64,000 bases of DNA from Isoetes taiwanensis (taxonomy: Eukaryota > Streptophyta > Lycopodiopsida > Isoetales > Isoetaceae). This document shows, one piece after another, positions 45,100-56,509 of this stretch. The stretch lies in contig JAJEKV010000002.1 of the NCBI GenBank assembly GCA_021234155.1, positions 32,663,645 to 32,727,644 of the forward strand, read 5' to 3'. The notes beneath the pieces were generated by a model, which made no database searches, was not told the DNA's origin, and was given only the letters and a program-made list of their open reading frames with translations. The first letter of the stretch is position 1. Every line of letters starts with the position of its first letter. Both the position numbers and the translations under genes were made by a program.

Positions 45100-47644
45100 A
45101 TTCGGGATCCTCCGATCAAGAGGGCCGTGGAACTTGTCCCCTAGGGAGTTCCAGATGACATGGAGAGGTCGGGCCAACCAAGGGGCCTCCATGCCCCAAA
45201 ATAAAAACGGGTCTACCCTCATGGCACAACGGGGCCATCCCAATCAAAAATCGAGGGTCTAAATCTCACCCGAAATACCGGGATTTTCCTCATCTTCGGG
45301 CCACTTGGCAAGCCTTCTGGTTGAAAACCATGATTTTTCCCAGCCCCATGCATTAATCATGAATTTTCGGATCATAAAAAGAAAAGCATGATAAAAATCT
45401 GGTCTCGAAAAAGGTGAAATCTTGGCGGGATGACCCATCGCCGCACACGGCATGGGCAATAGAAGCACAACAGGCATGAGACGAAGCTCCATGCCAACCC
45501 CTTTAGGAGGTGTTAGTCTCCGAACGCTTGGGCGGTGGAGCTAGCTTTGCTTCTCCGAGGTCACATGTATACCACCCCAGCAGTCCTAGTCTTGCTATTC
45601 TTTCGATCTTCTACCGGGGCCTCGTGGTGACCCCAAGTATCTTGTTCTAAACCTTGTCGGGTGGAACGGTGGCCATCCCAATCAAAAATCGAGGGTCTAA
45701 ATCGAAAAAACACGGGGATTTTCCAGACGCAGACGATGCCACATGGCAAGCCACCGGTTGAAAATCCGGGATTTTTCCATGCCCCAATTAATTATGAACG
45801 TGAGCATAAACACAAAAAAACACGATAAAAAATCGAGGTCTCGAAAAAGGTGAAATCTTGGCGGGATATGCAACATGGCCGCTTGGCACGCAAGAGAAAA
45901 TGCACCGACAATAGAAGCATGAAAGCGGAGGCATGAGACGAAGCTTAGAGCCAACCCCCTTCTCGAGGCCACCGGGCCGGTAACGCCCTCTTCGAGAAGT
46001 GGAGCTAGCTTTGCTTCTCGCGGGTCACATGTATACCACCTAGCAGTCCTAGTGCTGCTATTCTCACTTCAATCTTCTACCGTGGCCTCGGGGTGAACCC
46101 CAAGTATCTTGTTCTTGCGGGCTAATCTTCGGGGCCGAGGGACGGAGGGCCGACCCCCACCCGAATGGCCAATGGACCCTGGAACATCCCCATTACCTAG
46201 GGGACCAAGTTTAGGGCGTGAAGACCACCCCTCTCCAAGAAACGCCAAAGTAGGTCGTTTACTACACACTTGTAGTCAATTGGCATGGAGGTGGATCTTT
46301 GAATACCTCCTAGTGAGGGGTAAGTGATTGATCCCCGGGAAAACTGGCCGTGGAACTTGTCCCCTAGGGTAATTTCATTGTTCCCGGGACGACGGGGAGG
46401 TGGGATCGCCAATGGGGCCTCCTCCATGCCCCAAAATCTAAAAAACGTGGTCTAAACCACCGCCAGCTGGCGGTGGCCATCACAATAAAAATCGAGGGTC
46501 TAAAACTCATCTGGAAATACCGGGGGATTTTCCTATACTCGGGGGCCACTTGGCAAGCCAGCTGGCTGAAAACCAGGATTTTTCCCCGCCCCATGCATTA
46601 ATTATGAATTTCGAGCATAAACACAAAGAAAAGCACCGGATAAAAATTGGTCTCGAAAAAGGTGAAATCTTGGCGGGATGTGCAAACATGATGCTGCACA
46701 CGCAAGAGAAAATGCACCGGCAATGGAAGCACAAGCGAGGCATGAGACGAAGCTTCCGAGCCAACCCCTTCCAGGAGACCCTTAGGGCCGGTGAACGCCC
46801 TACTAGGTAGTGGAGCTAGCTTTGCTTCTCCGTGGTCACATGTATACCACCTAGCAGTCCTAGTGCTGCTATTCTCACTTCAATCTTCTACCAGGGCCTC
46901 AGGGTGAACCCCAAGTATCTTGTTCTCGCAGGCTAGTCCAAGCTGGGGGCTGAGGACGGGCTGGACCCCCACCGGAATCAGAACCGGCTCCGCCAATGGA
47001 CCCGGAACATCCCCATTACCTAGGGAACCAAGTTTTAGGGCGGGGAAGACCACCCCTCTCGAGAAAAACGCCAAAGTAGGTCGTTTACTACACACTTGTA
47101 GTCAATTGGCATGGAGGTGGATCTTTGAATACCTCCTAGTGAGGGTAAGTGATTGATCCCCCAGGAAAAAACTCGCCGTGGAACTTGTCCCATAGGGTAA
47201 TTCGCCCGATTCCGGACGACTTGGGGCAGGTCGGATCGCCAATCCGGGGCCTCCTCCATGCCCCAAAATCAAAAACGTGTCTAAACCTTGTCAGGGCCAA
47301 CGTCGGCCATCCCAATAAAAAATCGAGGGTCTAAAACTCATCCGGAAATACCGGGGATTTTCCTATACTCTCGGGGCCACTTGGCAAGCCAGCTGGCTGA
47401 AAACCAGGATTTTTCCCTGCCCCATGCATTAATTATGAATTTCGAGCATAGACACAAAGAAAAGCAACGGATAAAAACCGGGTCTCGAAAAAAGGTGAAA
47501 TCTTGGCGGGATGTGGATGCAAGATGACATGCATCATACGCAAAAGAAAATGCACCAGCATATATACCTTTCGGAGACTCCCCTTCACAAGAAAGGGGCC
47601 GCCGTCGAGGTGCCTGCCCGGTGTTTGCAGCACATCCAAGGTCC

Positions 47645-47774
47645 ATGTCACCATCATCTAGCCATGTCACCTAAAACTTGCCAACATCACCCAATGAAAA
47701 GACCAAAGATGGACATCTTTGGTTTTTTGGCCTAGTCAAAACTTGACCTTGCTTACTTGGCATGCCATGTCACC
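47645..47774 (-). repeat. Flanking module M, copy 3 (inverted)
   Basis: Reverse complement of 44163-44293, closing the core on the right; the second 19-bp array starts directly after it. Confidence 0.9.
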
Positions 47775-47779
47775 ACTTG

Positions 47780-49395
47780 GGGTGCCTAGGTGGCATGCTT
47801 GAGACTAGGTGGCATGCCTGAGCCACCTTGGCATGTTGGAGCCTGCATGGCATGTTGGAGCCACCTTGGCATGTTGGAGCCCACGTGGCATTATGGAGTC
47901 CACGTGGCATGTTTGAGCCACCTTGGCATGTTGGAGCCTAGGTGGCATGTTTGAGCCCACCTTGGCATGTTTGAGCCACGGCATGTTTGAGCTGGGTGGC
48001 ATGTTGGAGCCTAGATGGCATGTTTGAGCCACCTAGGAATGTTGGAGCCTAGGTGGCATGTTGGAGCCCACGTGGCATATTTGAGCCACCTTGGCAAGTT
48101 GGAGCATAGGTGGTATGTTGGAGCCCGCGTGGCATGTTTGAGCACGTTGGAGCCTAGGTGGCATGTTTGAGCCATTTTGTCATGTTGCGACCCTAGGTGG
48201 CATGTTTGAGCCACCTTGGCATGTTTGAGCCTAGGTGGCATGTTGGAGCCACCTTGGCATGTGGGAACCACCTTGGCATGTTTGAGCCTAGGTGGCATGT
48301 TTGAGCCACCTTGGCATGTTGGAGCCAACGTGGCATGTTTGAGCCACCTTGGCATGTTTGAGCATAGGTTGCATTTTTTATTAAAGTTGGCATGTTGGAC
48401 CCTACTTGGCGAGTTTGAGCCTAGGTGGCATGTTTGAGCCACCTTGGCATGTTGGAGCCACCTTGGCATATTGGAGCCTAGGTGGCATGTTGGAGACCGT
48501 GGCATGTTTGAGCCACCTTGCCATGTTAGAGCCTAGGTGGCATGTTGGAGCCCTGCGTGGCATGCTTGAGCCACCTTGGCATGTTGGAGCCCACGTGGCA
48601 TATTTGAGCCACCTTGGCAAGTTGGAGCATAGGTGGCATGTTAGAGCCAGCGTGGCATGTTTGAGCATGTTGGAGCCTAGGTGGCATGTTGGAGCCACCT
48701 TGGCACGTGGCATGTTGGAGCCCACGTGGCATGTTTGAGCCTAGGTGGCGAGGTTAGAGCCACGGTGGCATGTTGGAGCCTAGGTGGCATGTTTGAGCCA
48801 ACTTGGCATATTTAAGCCTAGGTGGCATGTTGTGAGCCACCTTGGCATGTTGGAGGCTAGGTGGCATGGTGGAGCCCCGTGGCATGTTTGAGCCACCTTG
48901 GCATGTTTGAGCCTAGGTGGCATGTTGGAGCCTAGGTGGCATGTTTGAGCCCACCTTGGCATGTTTGAGCCACCTGGCATGTTTGAGCCTAGGTGGCATG
49001 TTGGGAGCCTAGGTGGCATGTTTGAGCCACCTTGGCATGTTTGAGCCTAGGTGGCATGTTGGAGCCACCTTGGCATGTTGGAGTTTAAGTGAGCCTGCAT
49101 GGCATGTTTGAGCCTATGTGGCATGTTTGAGCCACCTAGGAATGTTGGAGCCTAGGTGGCATGTTGGAGCCCACGTGGCATATTTGAGCCACCTTGGCAA
49201 GTTGGAGCATAGGTGGCATGTTGGAGCCCACGTGGCATATTTGAGCCACCTTGGCAAGTTGGAGCATAGGTGGCATGTTGGAGCCTGCGTGGCATGTTTG
49301 AGCACGTTGGAGCCTAGGTGGCATGTTGGAGCCACCTTGGCATGTTTGAGCCTAGGTGGCATGTTAGAGCCACCTTGGCATGTTGGTGCCCACGT
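47780..49395 (+). repeat. 19-bp tandem array, right (about 1.6 kb)
   Basis: Same 19-bp unit as the left array, here all in one orientation. Longer blocks recur: for example, a roughly 70-bp segment is repeated back to back at 49161-49230 and 49231-49300, so the array also grew by segmental duplication. Shared multi-unit phrases with 42890-43060 show that the two arrays have a common origin. Confidence 0.95.
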
Positions 49396-49429
49396 TATGC
49401 AAAAATAGGTGTTAAGTAATTGAAGTAGT

Positions 49430-49965
49430 TGAAGTAACTTGTGTTACATGGAATACTAGTATAAGAACATGTGATCGTGCACGTGCATCACATGTAGCAA
49501 ATCAAGTACTCTGTCCTACCACTATAAAGACCCGTGATATGGAAGGATAGGACATGTAGAGAATCAAGTACTCTTTCCTACTTCTATAAAGACATGTGAG
49601 AATAGAAGTATTACACATGTCGTAATTCATGTATTCTTTCCTACAATGCCTTAGCAAATAAAGTACTGGTCCCTACTACTATAAAGACATGTGACATGGA
49701 AGCATATGACATGTAGAGAATCAAGTATTCTTTCCGACTTCTATAAAGACATGTGACAATAGAAGTATTACACATGTCGTAATTCATGTATTCTTTCCTA
49801 CAATGCCTTAGCAAATAAAGTACTCTGTCCTACTACTATAAAGACATGTGAATGGAAGTATAGGACATGTAGAGAATCAAATATTCTTTCCTACATCTAT
49901 AAAGACATGTGACAATAGAATTATTAGACATGTAGAAATTCAAGTACTCTTTCCTACAGTGGATT
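49430..49965 (+). repeat. Tandem repeat of about 157 bp, 3.4 copies
   Basis: GAATCAAGTATTCTTTCC recurs at 49561, 49718 and 49874 (157 and 156 bp apart). Each unit contains two related halves sharing CTATAAAGACATGTG and ACATGT motifs. Non-coding, adjoining the right 19-bp array. Confidence 0.88.
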
Positions 49966-50189
49966 GTATTATAAAATGATATGTCACAATAGAAGAAACT
50001 ACAAAACAACAGTGGATGTTTTAGTCCACTGAAAAAAGAACACCATTATCGAACAAAACCATACCTTCACAAATCCACATGTAGGATTCTTTGAAAACAG
50101 GACATGTAGACCTACCAAAACTGATGTTTTCAACAGTGGACCAAAAACCGGGGTGAGTGTGCCACTGGGGTGTTCAGCAACAGTTCCAG

Positions 50190-50507
50190 GAACTTGGGCG
50201 CTCAGCTGCTCCTTCTCTTGACTCGATTTTTGGGTCAAATGGGATAGTGATCCCACTTGATGGCCCAAGTTAGCATTCTCATGCTGGCCAATCGAGTTTG
50301 GCCAGGTGGCGCCTTCCCAAGTAATTAATTAACTTAATTAAACCACTTAGATATTAATTCCTTAATTATAGGTTATTATCCTTAATAATTAATTTAATTC
50401 CTTTTAGGTCCACCCCCTAGGTTACAATACCCCTTGGTGGCGTACCTTTACTTAGTGACGTGTCAGTATATTTATATATATACCATATAAATACTTGGAA
50501 CGTCACA
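50190..50507 (-). mobile_element. 3' LTR of gypsy element 1, truncated
   Basis: On the minus strand an LTR start TGTGACGTTCC lies directly after a polypurine tract, so the LTR begins at 50507 and runs leftward. No matching LTR end (TGTGACG on the plus strand) is seen before unrelated repeats near 50190, so it is probably cut short. The inner boundary is sharp, the outer one approximate. Confidence 0.55.
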
Positions 50508-50518
50508 TTCTCCCCTCC
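50508..50518 (-). promoter_or_regulatory. Polypurine tract of gypsy element 1
   Basis: Minus-strand GGAGGGGAGAA immediately precedes the LTR start TGTGACG. It primes plus-strand DNA synthesis in LTR retrotransposons. The equivalent site in element 2 is GGTGGGGAGAA at 56510-56520, supporting both calls. Confidence 0.8.
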
Positions 50519-50960
50519 TTAGAAATAATGCTGTCCTCAGCATTAGGGTTAGTCAAAACATAGGAAAGTAAATTATGAAGGAAGGTAATTCCTTATTTCC
50601 GAAGGTAATACATTAAAACTTTAAAGTTTGAAACAGTTTAAGCACCGAGGTGCATTTGATATGATTATCACAAGAAAAGAGTTCAAGGACCGAAGTCCGA
50701 TATCAACATCAGAGTAACAAAAGGACAAGACTTGTAGACAAAAATAAAACTGGAGAAGTCGGGCCATCAGCAACCCTCTATACATGGGCAGGTCACGTAC
50801 TGCTCACTGGCCTGCACATGTCAATACATCAGTTTATATAGATAAAATAATTAGGTTGTGGTTGAAGGGAATAAGAAATAAAAGAAAATCTATCTAGAAG
50901 GGAACCTATCATGCCTATGGTTCGCAATTCATTGCGGCGTAAAGAATGGTCAAGTTCCTA

Positions 50961-52778
50961 TTATAGCCGAGATGAACGCGGCCTATCAACTAGATGCTTT
51001 CCAAGCAATTCGCGGTCATGTCCACACACATTGACAGTACACCACGTCCTAGAGAACATGAAGGTGATCCCATCATCGGTAACTATTATCAACCACGATG
51101 CATCTACCCCTCTACTGCATGATTCTCGGCGAATCAAGCCTTCAAGCTTACCGCCGGGAGCGGGGTCGATAGCATCGTTGATGGTGCGGCCCTGAGATTC
51201 TCGCATGAAGTCCGGATAGTGCTTCTCAAGGTCTATCTTCATCACCCACGTAGCATCCTCTGCTGGCAAGTGTTTCCACTTAACCAAGTATTGTAGCATT
51301 TGACTCCTTCTGGTCTGCTTATAGGCTCGATCAAGAAGAGCTTCAGGCACTATATCTAGATGCTCTTCTGTCATTTCAAGAAGGGTGGGCGTATCCAAGA
51401 TCTCCTCTGGATTTGGGGTGTGTTGTTTCAGAAGACTCACGTGAAAGACCTTGTGGATCTTCAAGCGGGGTGGCAAATCCAAGCGATATGCCTGTTCTCC
51501 AACACGTTCAGTGATTTTGAACGGGCCAACCCATCTGGGTGCCAGCTTCTTGCAGTTACCAATCTTAAGCTTGGCTTGTTTTACCTTAATCTTAAGCCAA
51601 ACTGACTCGCCCACCTGGAAGACTCGTGGGGTTCTGTGCTTATCCGCTACACTCTTCTGACGACTGCGTGCAGCCAGTAAGTAACCACGAACTTCTTCAA
51701 CCAAAGCTTGCATTTCCAAGAGGAGTTGTTGAGAAACCTCCACTTTAGAAACGGGGTTATACCATGTGCCTGGAGTAAGGCATTGATAACCATAATTTAT
51801 CATAAAGGGAGACATTCTGGAAGACTCCTGTTTCATGCTGTTATAGGGAAACTCGACCAGATAAATATAGTCAGCCCATTGTGATTGCTTACTCCACACA
51901 TAGCTTCGTAGCATATCCTCTATAATACAATTGGTACGCTCTGTCTGACCATCCGTCTGAGGATGATATGCCGTACTCATAGCAAGCTTGGTCTGGATGG
52001 TGGCAAAGAAATCTTTCCAGGATGCACTTACGAATTTGGGGTCCCTGTCGGATACAATAACGCGTGGCATTCCGTGCAACCTGAAGATCTCCTTTGCAAA
52101 TAGCAGAGCGGTATCGAAGGCTGTATCTGTGGTATGACATGGCAAGAAATGAGCCATTTTCGACAATTTGTCGACCACTACCATCAATGCATCATGTCCA
52201 CGGAGAGTACGTGGAAGGCCCACAATGAAATCCATGGTTATCACTTCCCACTTAGCGTTGGGCACATCCAGAGGTTGCAACTCTCCTGGAATCCTTAGTT
52301 GCTCAGCCTTGGTTTGTTGACACACTTGACACTGCTTAATGTACCTGGCAATGTCCTTCTTCATGGAAGGCCAAAAATAACTAGAGCGGATCTTAAAGTA
52401 GGTCTTCATAAAACCTGCATGTCCAGCTATAGCGCTGTTGTGCGTGTCATGGAGAATTAGTTTACGTACTTCTGAAGTCTCAGGTACACACAACTTATCC
52501 TCGTAATATAACAAGTTGCCCTCTTTCTTATACGAACGGAAAGCTTCACGTTCTTTATCTGTGCGTGCCTCCTTAGCCAAACTATCCCAAACATCACGGA
52601 ACTCGGGATCTGTGGCCAAGGTCTGTTCTATCTGTTTCCCAAACTCACTAGTGAGTGTGGAAATTGCATTACAATGGGTTCGGGTTACCAAGGGATGGCG
52701 TGACAACGCATCCGCAACCACATTGTGCTTCCCAGGCTTATACATAATTTCAAAATCATACTCCTCCAGAAATTCCAT
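50961..52778 (-). CDS. Gypsy 1 pol: RNase H end, integrase and chromodomain
   Basis: This open frame of 605 codons is the pol C-terminus. Residues 1-30 are the end of RNase H (V-V-A-D-A-L-S-R). The integrase zinc finger is at about 110-153 (H-x9-H, then C-Q-V-C at 150-153). The catalytic core has D183, D244 and E280, spaced D-60-D-35-E exactly as in active integrases. After the G-P-F-K-I-T-E-R-V-G module, a chromodomain at about 476-525 (Y-L-V-K-W-K-H-L-P, then A-T-W-V) would tether integration to modified histones in heterochromatin. Residues beyond about 527 are probably 3' sequence read through. The first Met is not the true start; the frame continues upstream after a shift near 52780. All visible catalytic residues are intact. 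Confidence 0.92.
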   Translation of the reverse strand: MEFLEEYDFEIMYKPGKHNVVADALSRHPLVTRTHCNAISTLTSEFGKQIEQTLATDPEFRDVWDSLAKEARTDKEREAFRSYKKEGNLLYYEDKLCVPETSEVRKLILHDTHNSAIAGHAGFMKTYFKIRSSYFWPSMKKDIARYIKQCQVCQQTKAEQLRIPGELQPLDVPNAKWEVITMDFIVGLPRTLRGHDALMVVVDKLSKMAHFLPCHTTDTAFDTALLFAKEIFRLHGMPRVIVSDRDPKFVSASWKDFFATIQTKLAMSTAYHPQTDGQTERTNCIIEDMLRSYVWSKQSQWADYIYLVEFPYNSMKQESSRMSPFMINYGYQCLTPGTWYNPVSKVEVSQQLLLEMQALVEEVRGYLLAARSRQKSVADKHRTPRVFQVGESVWLKIKVKQAKLKIGNCKKLAPRWVGPFKITERVGEQAYRLDLPPRLKIHKVFHVSLLKQHTPNPEEILDTPTLLEMTEEHLDIVPEALLDRAYKQTRRSQMLQYLVKWKHLPAEDATWVMKIDLEKHYPDFMRESQGRTINDAIDPAPGGKLEGLIRRESCSRGVDASWLIIVTDDGITFMFSRTWCTVNVCGHDRELLGKHLVDRPRSSRL

Positions 52779-52879
52779 CCATCTTCTCTGACGGAGGTTG
52801 AGATTCGGCTGGGTGGATAGTAACGGAGACTCTGATGATCTGTATCAAGTTGAAATCTTCTACTAAGAAGGTAGTGTCT

Positions 52880-53788
52880 TCATATACGCAGAGTGCGGAC
52901 AACTGCTAACAACTCCTGATCATGGGTAGGGTATCGCTGTTTAGTCTCGTTCATTTTCTTTGAATCATATGCAATAACCCTCCCCTCCTGCATTAGGACT
53001 CCACCAGTAGCAATCTTACTGGCATCCGTTGCTACTAGTTTATCCTTTTCAGGATCAGACAATGTGAGGACTGGTGCTGACGTTAAAGCATCCTTAAGCT
53101 TCTGAAAACTTCCCTGGACCTTTGCTTCCCAATGCTCAATCCAATCCTTTACCTTCTCATGCTTTGTAAGATCAGTAAGAGGTGCTGCAATCTTTGCAAA
53201 ATCCTTAACAAATTTCCGGTAATACCCTGCTAATCCTAGGAAACTTCGGACCTCTGAAACATTACCTGGAATGGGCCAATCCTTTACCTCTATCTTTGCT
53301 GGATCGGTAGCAGTTCCCTCGGCTGAAATGATGTGTCCCAAATAATCGACCTTCGGAGTAGCAAACTTGCACTTAGAGAACTTGGCAAAGAGTTGGTGAC
53401 ATCTTAGCTTTTGTAGGGTCAACCGAAGATGTTTCTCATGCTCCTCCAGAGTTTTACTATAGATGAGAATGTCGTCAAAGAATATAACAACAAAATCATC
53501 CAAGTATTGTCGGAAGACATCATTCATCAATCGCATGAAAGTTGCGGGGGCATTAGTTAATCCAAAAGGCATAACGGTAAATTCATAATGCCCATACCTA
53601 GTGCGAAAGGCAGATTTATGGATGTCCTCCTCCTTAATTCTTATCTGATGATATCCGGAGCGTAAGTCTATCTTTGAGAAGTACCTGGCCCCTTGCAACT
53701 GGTCCATAAGGTCGTCTGCTCTGGGCAAAGCATAGCGATTCTTGATGGTATGCTTATTGAGCTGGCGATAGTCAATACACATCCTCAA
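52880..53788 (-). CDS. Gypsy 1 pol: reverse transcriptase and RNase H start
   Basis: This 302-codon frame holds the RT palm: [11 protein letters not shown] at 2-12, [14 protein letters not shown] with the first catalytic Asp at 41, [12 protein letters not shown] at 73-84, and catalytic F-F-D-D at 103-106. It continues through L-G-H-I-I-S and [11 protein letters not shown] to the RNase H start D-A-S-K (catalytic Asp) near 255 and T-H-D-Q-E-L-L-A-V near 290. The upstream frame 53801-54055, carrying [14 protein letters not shown], is the same protein cut by a single TAG codon. RNase H is cut by a frameshift before 52778. Confidence 0.92.
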   Translation of the reverse strand: MRMCIDYRQLNKHTIKNRYALPRADDLMDQLQGARYFSKIDLRSGYHQIRIKEEDIHKSAFRTRYGHYEFTVMPFGLTNAPATFMRLMNDVFRQYLDDFVVIFFDDILIYSKTLEEHEKHLRLTLQKLRCHQLFAKFSKCKFATPKVDYLGHIISAEGTATDPAKIEVKDWPIPGNVSEVRSFLGLAGYYRKFVKDFAKIAAPLTDLTKHEKVKDWIEHWEAKVQGSFQKLKDALTSAPVLTLSDPEKDKLVATDASKIATGGVLMQEGRVIAYDSKKMNETKQRYPTHDQELLAVVRTLRI

Positions 53789-53800
53789 GGAGCCATCCTT

Positions 53801-54398
53801 CTATTTAACAAAGAGGATAGGAGCGCCAAAAGGCGAAACACTAGGCCGAATGAAGCCTAGGTTTAGTAGCTCCTGAAGTTGCTTCTTAAGCTCTGCCAAT
53901 TCAGGGGGACTCATACGGTATGGGGCCTTACTGGTAGGCTTACTACCTGGTTCCAAAGCTATCTCACATTCCACCCCTCTGAATGGAGGAAGTTTCTGGA
54001 TCTCGTCTGGAAAGAGATCACTAAATTCCCTAAGAAGTTTCTGGCAATGCATCAACTACTTGCTTCTGTTTAGCATCTGACTCAATGGACGCAAGTCTGA
54101 TGACGCAAAGTAGCTTATCCTTGCGTATAGCCTTACTTAACTGCCTGATGGACATAGACTGGATAATGGGATTTAATGGATCACCTTTTATAGTTACACG
54201 GGCTCCATTAGCTGCGTTGAAGGTAACCTCCTGCTTTTCGCAGTCAATATTGGCTTTTGCAGATGCCAAAAAGTCTATACCAACAATCAGATCATATTTG
54301 CCAATGTCCATTAACTCAGTACCCAATGCAACTAGTGCACCTGGCAGCTGCATTTTAAGGTTAATGCGACGGCCATGAGTGTGTCTGATTTTTTCCAC
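53801..54398 (-). pseudogene. Gypsy 1: protease end and RT N-terminus
   Basis: Two overlapping frames join here. 54030-54398 carries the later part of a retropepsin-like protease (K-Y-D-L-I-V-G-I-D-F-L, then I-D-C). 53801-54055 carries the connection to RT ([10 protein letters not shown], then [10 protein letters not shown], the usual entry to gypsy RT). A TAG stop at 53801-53803 ends it one residue before K-D-G-S-L-R-M. Confidence 0.85.
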
Positions 54399-54420
54399 TA
54401 GCTAATGTGACAGGTTTCGG

Positions 54421-54950
54421 TCAAGACCTCAAAGTCTCAAGCTGCAATACCTGGGCCATCCTAGGAGAAGCAAAATTATGTGTACTTCCCGTATCCATAA
54501 GAATTATGAAGGGCTTACTGTCTACTTGACCTATGGTGGAAATAACAGCAGGCTGACTTTCAGCATTGCTGGTTTCTATGGCTGCAAGGATATGAGACGC
54601 ACCGTGAATATACTCGGGAGCCTCCTCCTCGACAGGTAGTGTAGACTCGAGATCGTCCCAATCGAGGTCGGCCATGGCCAGCTGGGCAGTCTGTGTGACA
54701 TAAGGGCAATTCTGCATGAAGTGCCCGGGCCGCATACACCTGTAACATGCTTTGTCTCTGCGTAGCTGTTCTCGGGCCTCTTTGAGAATAGACTGTAAGG
54801 TTCCGAACTTCCTTACCGACATTGTTCGGTTTGTCGGGCATGTTGAAGGTGACTTTCTTTTCCTGGCGGCCGTTAGAGTTCTGCTGAGAGGGTCCCGGAC
54901 TCGGTGAACGGCCCTTGTAAGGTGTGTATGGGCGTGGCTGCGAGTAAGAG
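54421..54950 (-). pseudogene. Gypsy 1: gag zinc knuckle and protease active site
   Basis: A CCHC knuckle C-Y-R-C-M-R-P-G-H-F-M-Q-N-C (C-x2-C-x4-H-x4-C) lies at about 54706-54747 and binds element RNA in Gag. The protease active site M-D-T-G-S-T-H-N-F follows at about 54475-54500. Upstream of the knuckle a frameshift near 54790 moves gag to another frame (K-K-V-T-F-N), which runs to 54950 and is then cut by the element 2 LTR. The annotated frame begins inside that LTR, so its first 14 codons are not gag. Confidence 0.82.
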
Positions 54951-56509
54951 TGTGACGTCCCCTACTCGCATACGGTGCCCGCACCGTATACAAACAGGAG
55001 TTCTTCCCTCATACCAGCTGCACACTGATATAAGGCCCTCCACATATCACTGCACCCGTGACGAGTCCCAGTGGGAAGAGTGAAGGTGTCATTCTACCCT
55101 GTCTCCCTCAGGGCCTACCTAGCTGCGGAAGCGTAAACATACATGTCAGTATACAACATAATCCTCCATCCACCCAGAAGGGTGGTGCATCATCATCTGC
55201 ATACACAATGATCAGAACATCACATAGGAAATCCTACCCAAGGCTCAGACTTCAAGGGAATGACTGACGGCTTGGGTCTCCAGAGTTCCTTGCAGACAGA
55301 ATTCATGGCAATGGATTTGGCTGGCATGAGAACATGGCATCGGGTTGTCCACTCCATCCGCCCTCCCCGTGCACACTTTGCGAGTAGGTGAAAAGTGTCG
55401 GGACTGATCAGAGCCCTCACGGATGCATAGCCAAAGGGGCTATTCCTCGGTCTCATCCCCCGCCCCGATGGGGGCAGGAAGGGATCACTCCCCAGAGATC
55501 TGCATGCCGACTCAAGGTGACTAGAGGCCACCGCCCGTATTCGATGAACTTTGGAAAGTGTACACCACTTCACGGTGTCGAGTCCATGCCTTACCCGCAC
55601 TGGTAAGCCATTAGACCTAGTCACGATGATCCCCGGTAGGCCTTACACACTAGAGGGATCATTTCAAGAGTCGGGACATGAACCTCCTTCTTAGCCGGGT
55701 CGGCCCCTTCACCCACAACCGTGTGTGGTTCTTGTACACAGGCGAATCTACGGTGTGCTAGAGAGGCTATTCTAGGAGCATCAACTACACGGCTTCTGTG
55801 GCCTCTACCCCCTTCCCAATACAAGGAGTTCATGGAAAAACATCGCCCATATACATCACGTAAGAACTAAAGAACTAGATCTAATCTATAACATAGAGTT
55901 AGGTTCTTTAGTTAGTGTCCGAGATCTAAAGATCTAGATAGCTGCTATGGGCAATTTAATAGTCTAAACTTACTTTGGTTCTATGACTAGAAGACGGTTG
56001 AAGCTATTAAATTGACCAAATACCTGATCCCCCCGGGTGGCTCCTCGACCGAAGTTCAACCATTCACCGAGCTGATCGAATTCAGAAAACGGATGGTGCG
56101 ATTCGGGCAGGCAGCGTCGAGGGGGGGCGGTTTTGGCTCTGGGGCAGCCAAAACAGAGCTCTAAAACCCTATGGACGAAAACTAGCAAGTTAGGGTTTCC
56201 CTACCCTAAATAGACATGGGGTTAGGGCTAGGGTTTCCAATTATCCCTTTTTGGCATGTGGGATAATTGGAAAGGGCCCACTTGCCATTAATGGCTAGGT
56301 GGCAAAATATGCCTACATGGAAAAGTGTGCCCACATTAATGTGCATATGTGCACATTAATAACATGTGAACATACCTAGCAAGTTGCCCTTAGGGCTACT
56401 TTACGGCTATCCGTTGCACAGACACGCCGGTCGGAGTGGGCGGTACGCTGCGGACGAGGCAAGATAAAGATAATGCCGGGATCGTGATAATCGCGGCCGG
56501 AACGCCACA
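54951..56509 (-). mobile_element. 3' LTR of gypsy element 2 (1559 bp)
   Basis: Plus-strand ends TGTGACGTCC (54951) and CGCCACA (56509) give the TG...CA LTR form with short inverted termini. A polypurine tract directly abuts it at 56510-56520. No coding capacity; open frames within are chance. It shares conserved blocks with the probable solo LTR at 37835. Its left end cuts into gag of element 1. The 5-bp flank there is AAGAG; its partner would lie beyond the window. Confidence 0.85.

Larger units (their letters stand above)
44294..47644. other. Core between inverted modules: tandem blocks, no gene
   Basis: The core contains three copies of a block around AACTCCATGCAAAGTTT (about 44487, 44698, 45009), then a larger tandem unit. 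The phrase AAAATCGAGGGTCTAAA recurs near 45249, 45685, 46490 and 47318, and GGTGAAATCTTGGCGGGAT near 45412, 45851, 46661 and 47497. Spacing is about 0.44, 0.80 and 0.83 kb, the first step lacking a segment present in the later units. Copies differ mainly by small indels. No transposase, gag, pol or other domain is recognisable in any frame. Confidence 0.75.
50508..54950 (-). mobile_element. Ty3/gypsy chromovirus-type retrotransposon 1 (internal part)
   Basis: Read on the minus strand the order is gag zinc knuckle, protease, reverse transcriptase, RNase H, integrase, chromodomain, polypurine tract: the Ty3/gypsy order with the chromodomain that marks chromoviruses. The visible damage is light: one nonsense codon (53801-53803, TAG where the sister element has Lys), a frameshift near 52780-52880, one near 54400 and one near 54790. 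The gag start is missing because the LTR of element 2 begins at 54951, so the rest of gag and the 5' LTR should lie beyond the right edge of the window. Confidence 0.9.

Noticed and set aside
42640-49408. Many overlapping open frames of 60-160 codons on both strands
   Set aside because: The 19-bp unit has no stop in any frame, so frames stay open by construction; the products are simple 19-residue repeats (57 bp) in every frame.
55220-55833. Open frames inside the gypsy 2 LTR
   Set aside because: LTR boundaries are clear on both sides and the frames have no domain; GC-rich LTR sequence keeps frames open by chance.
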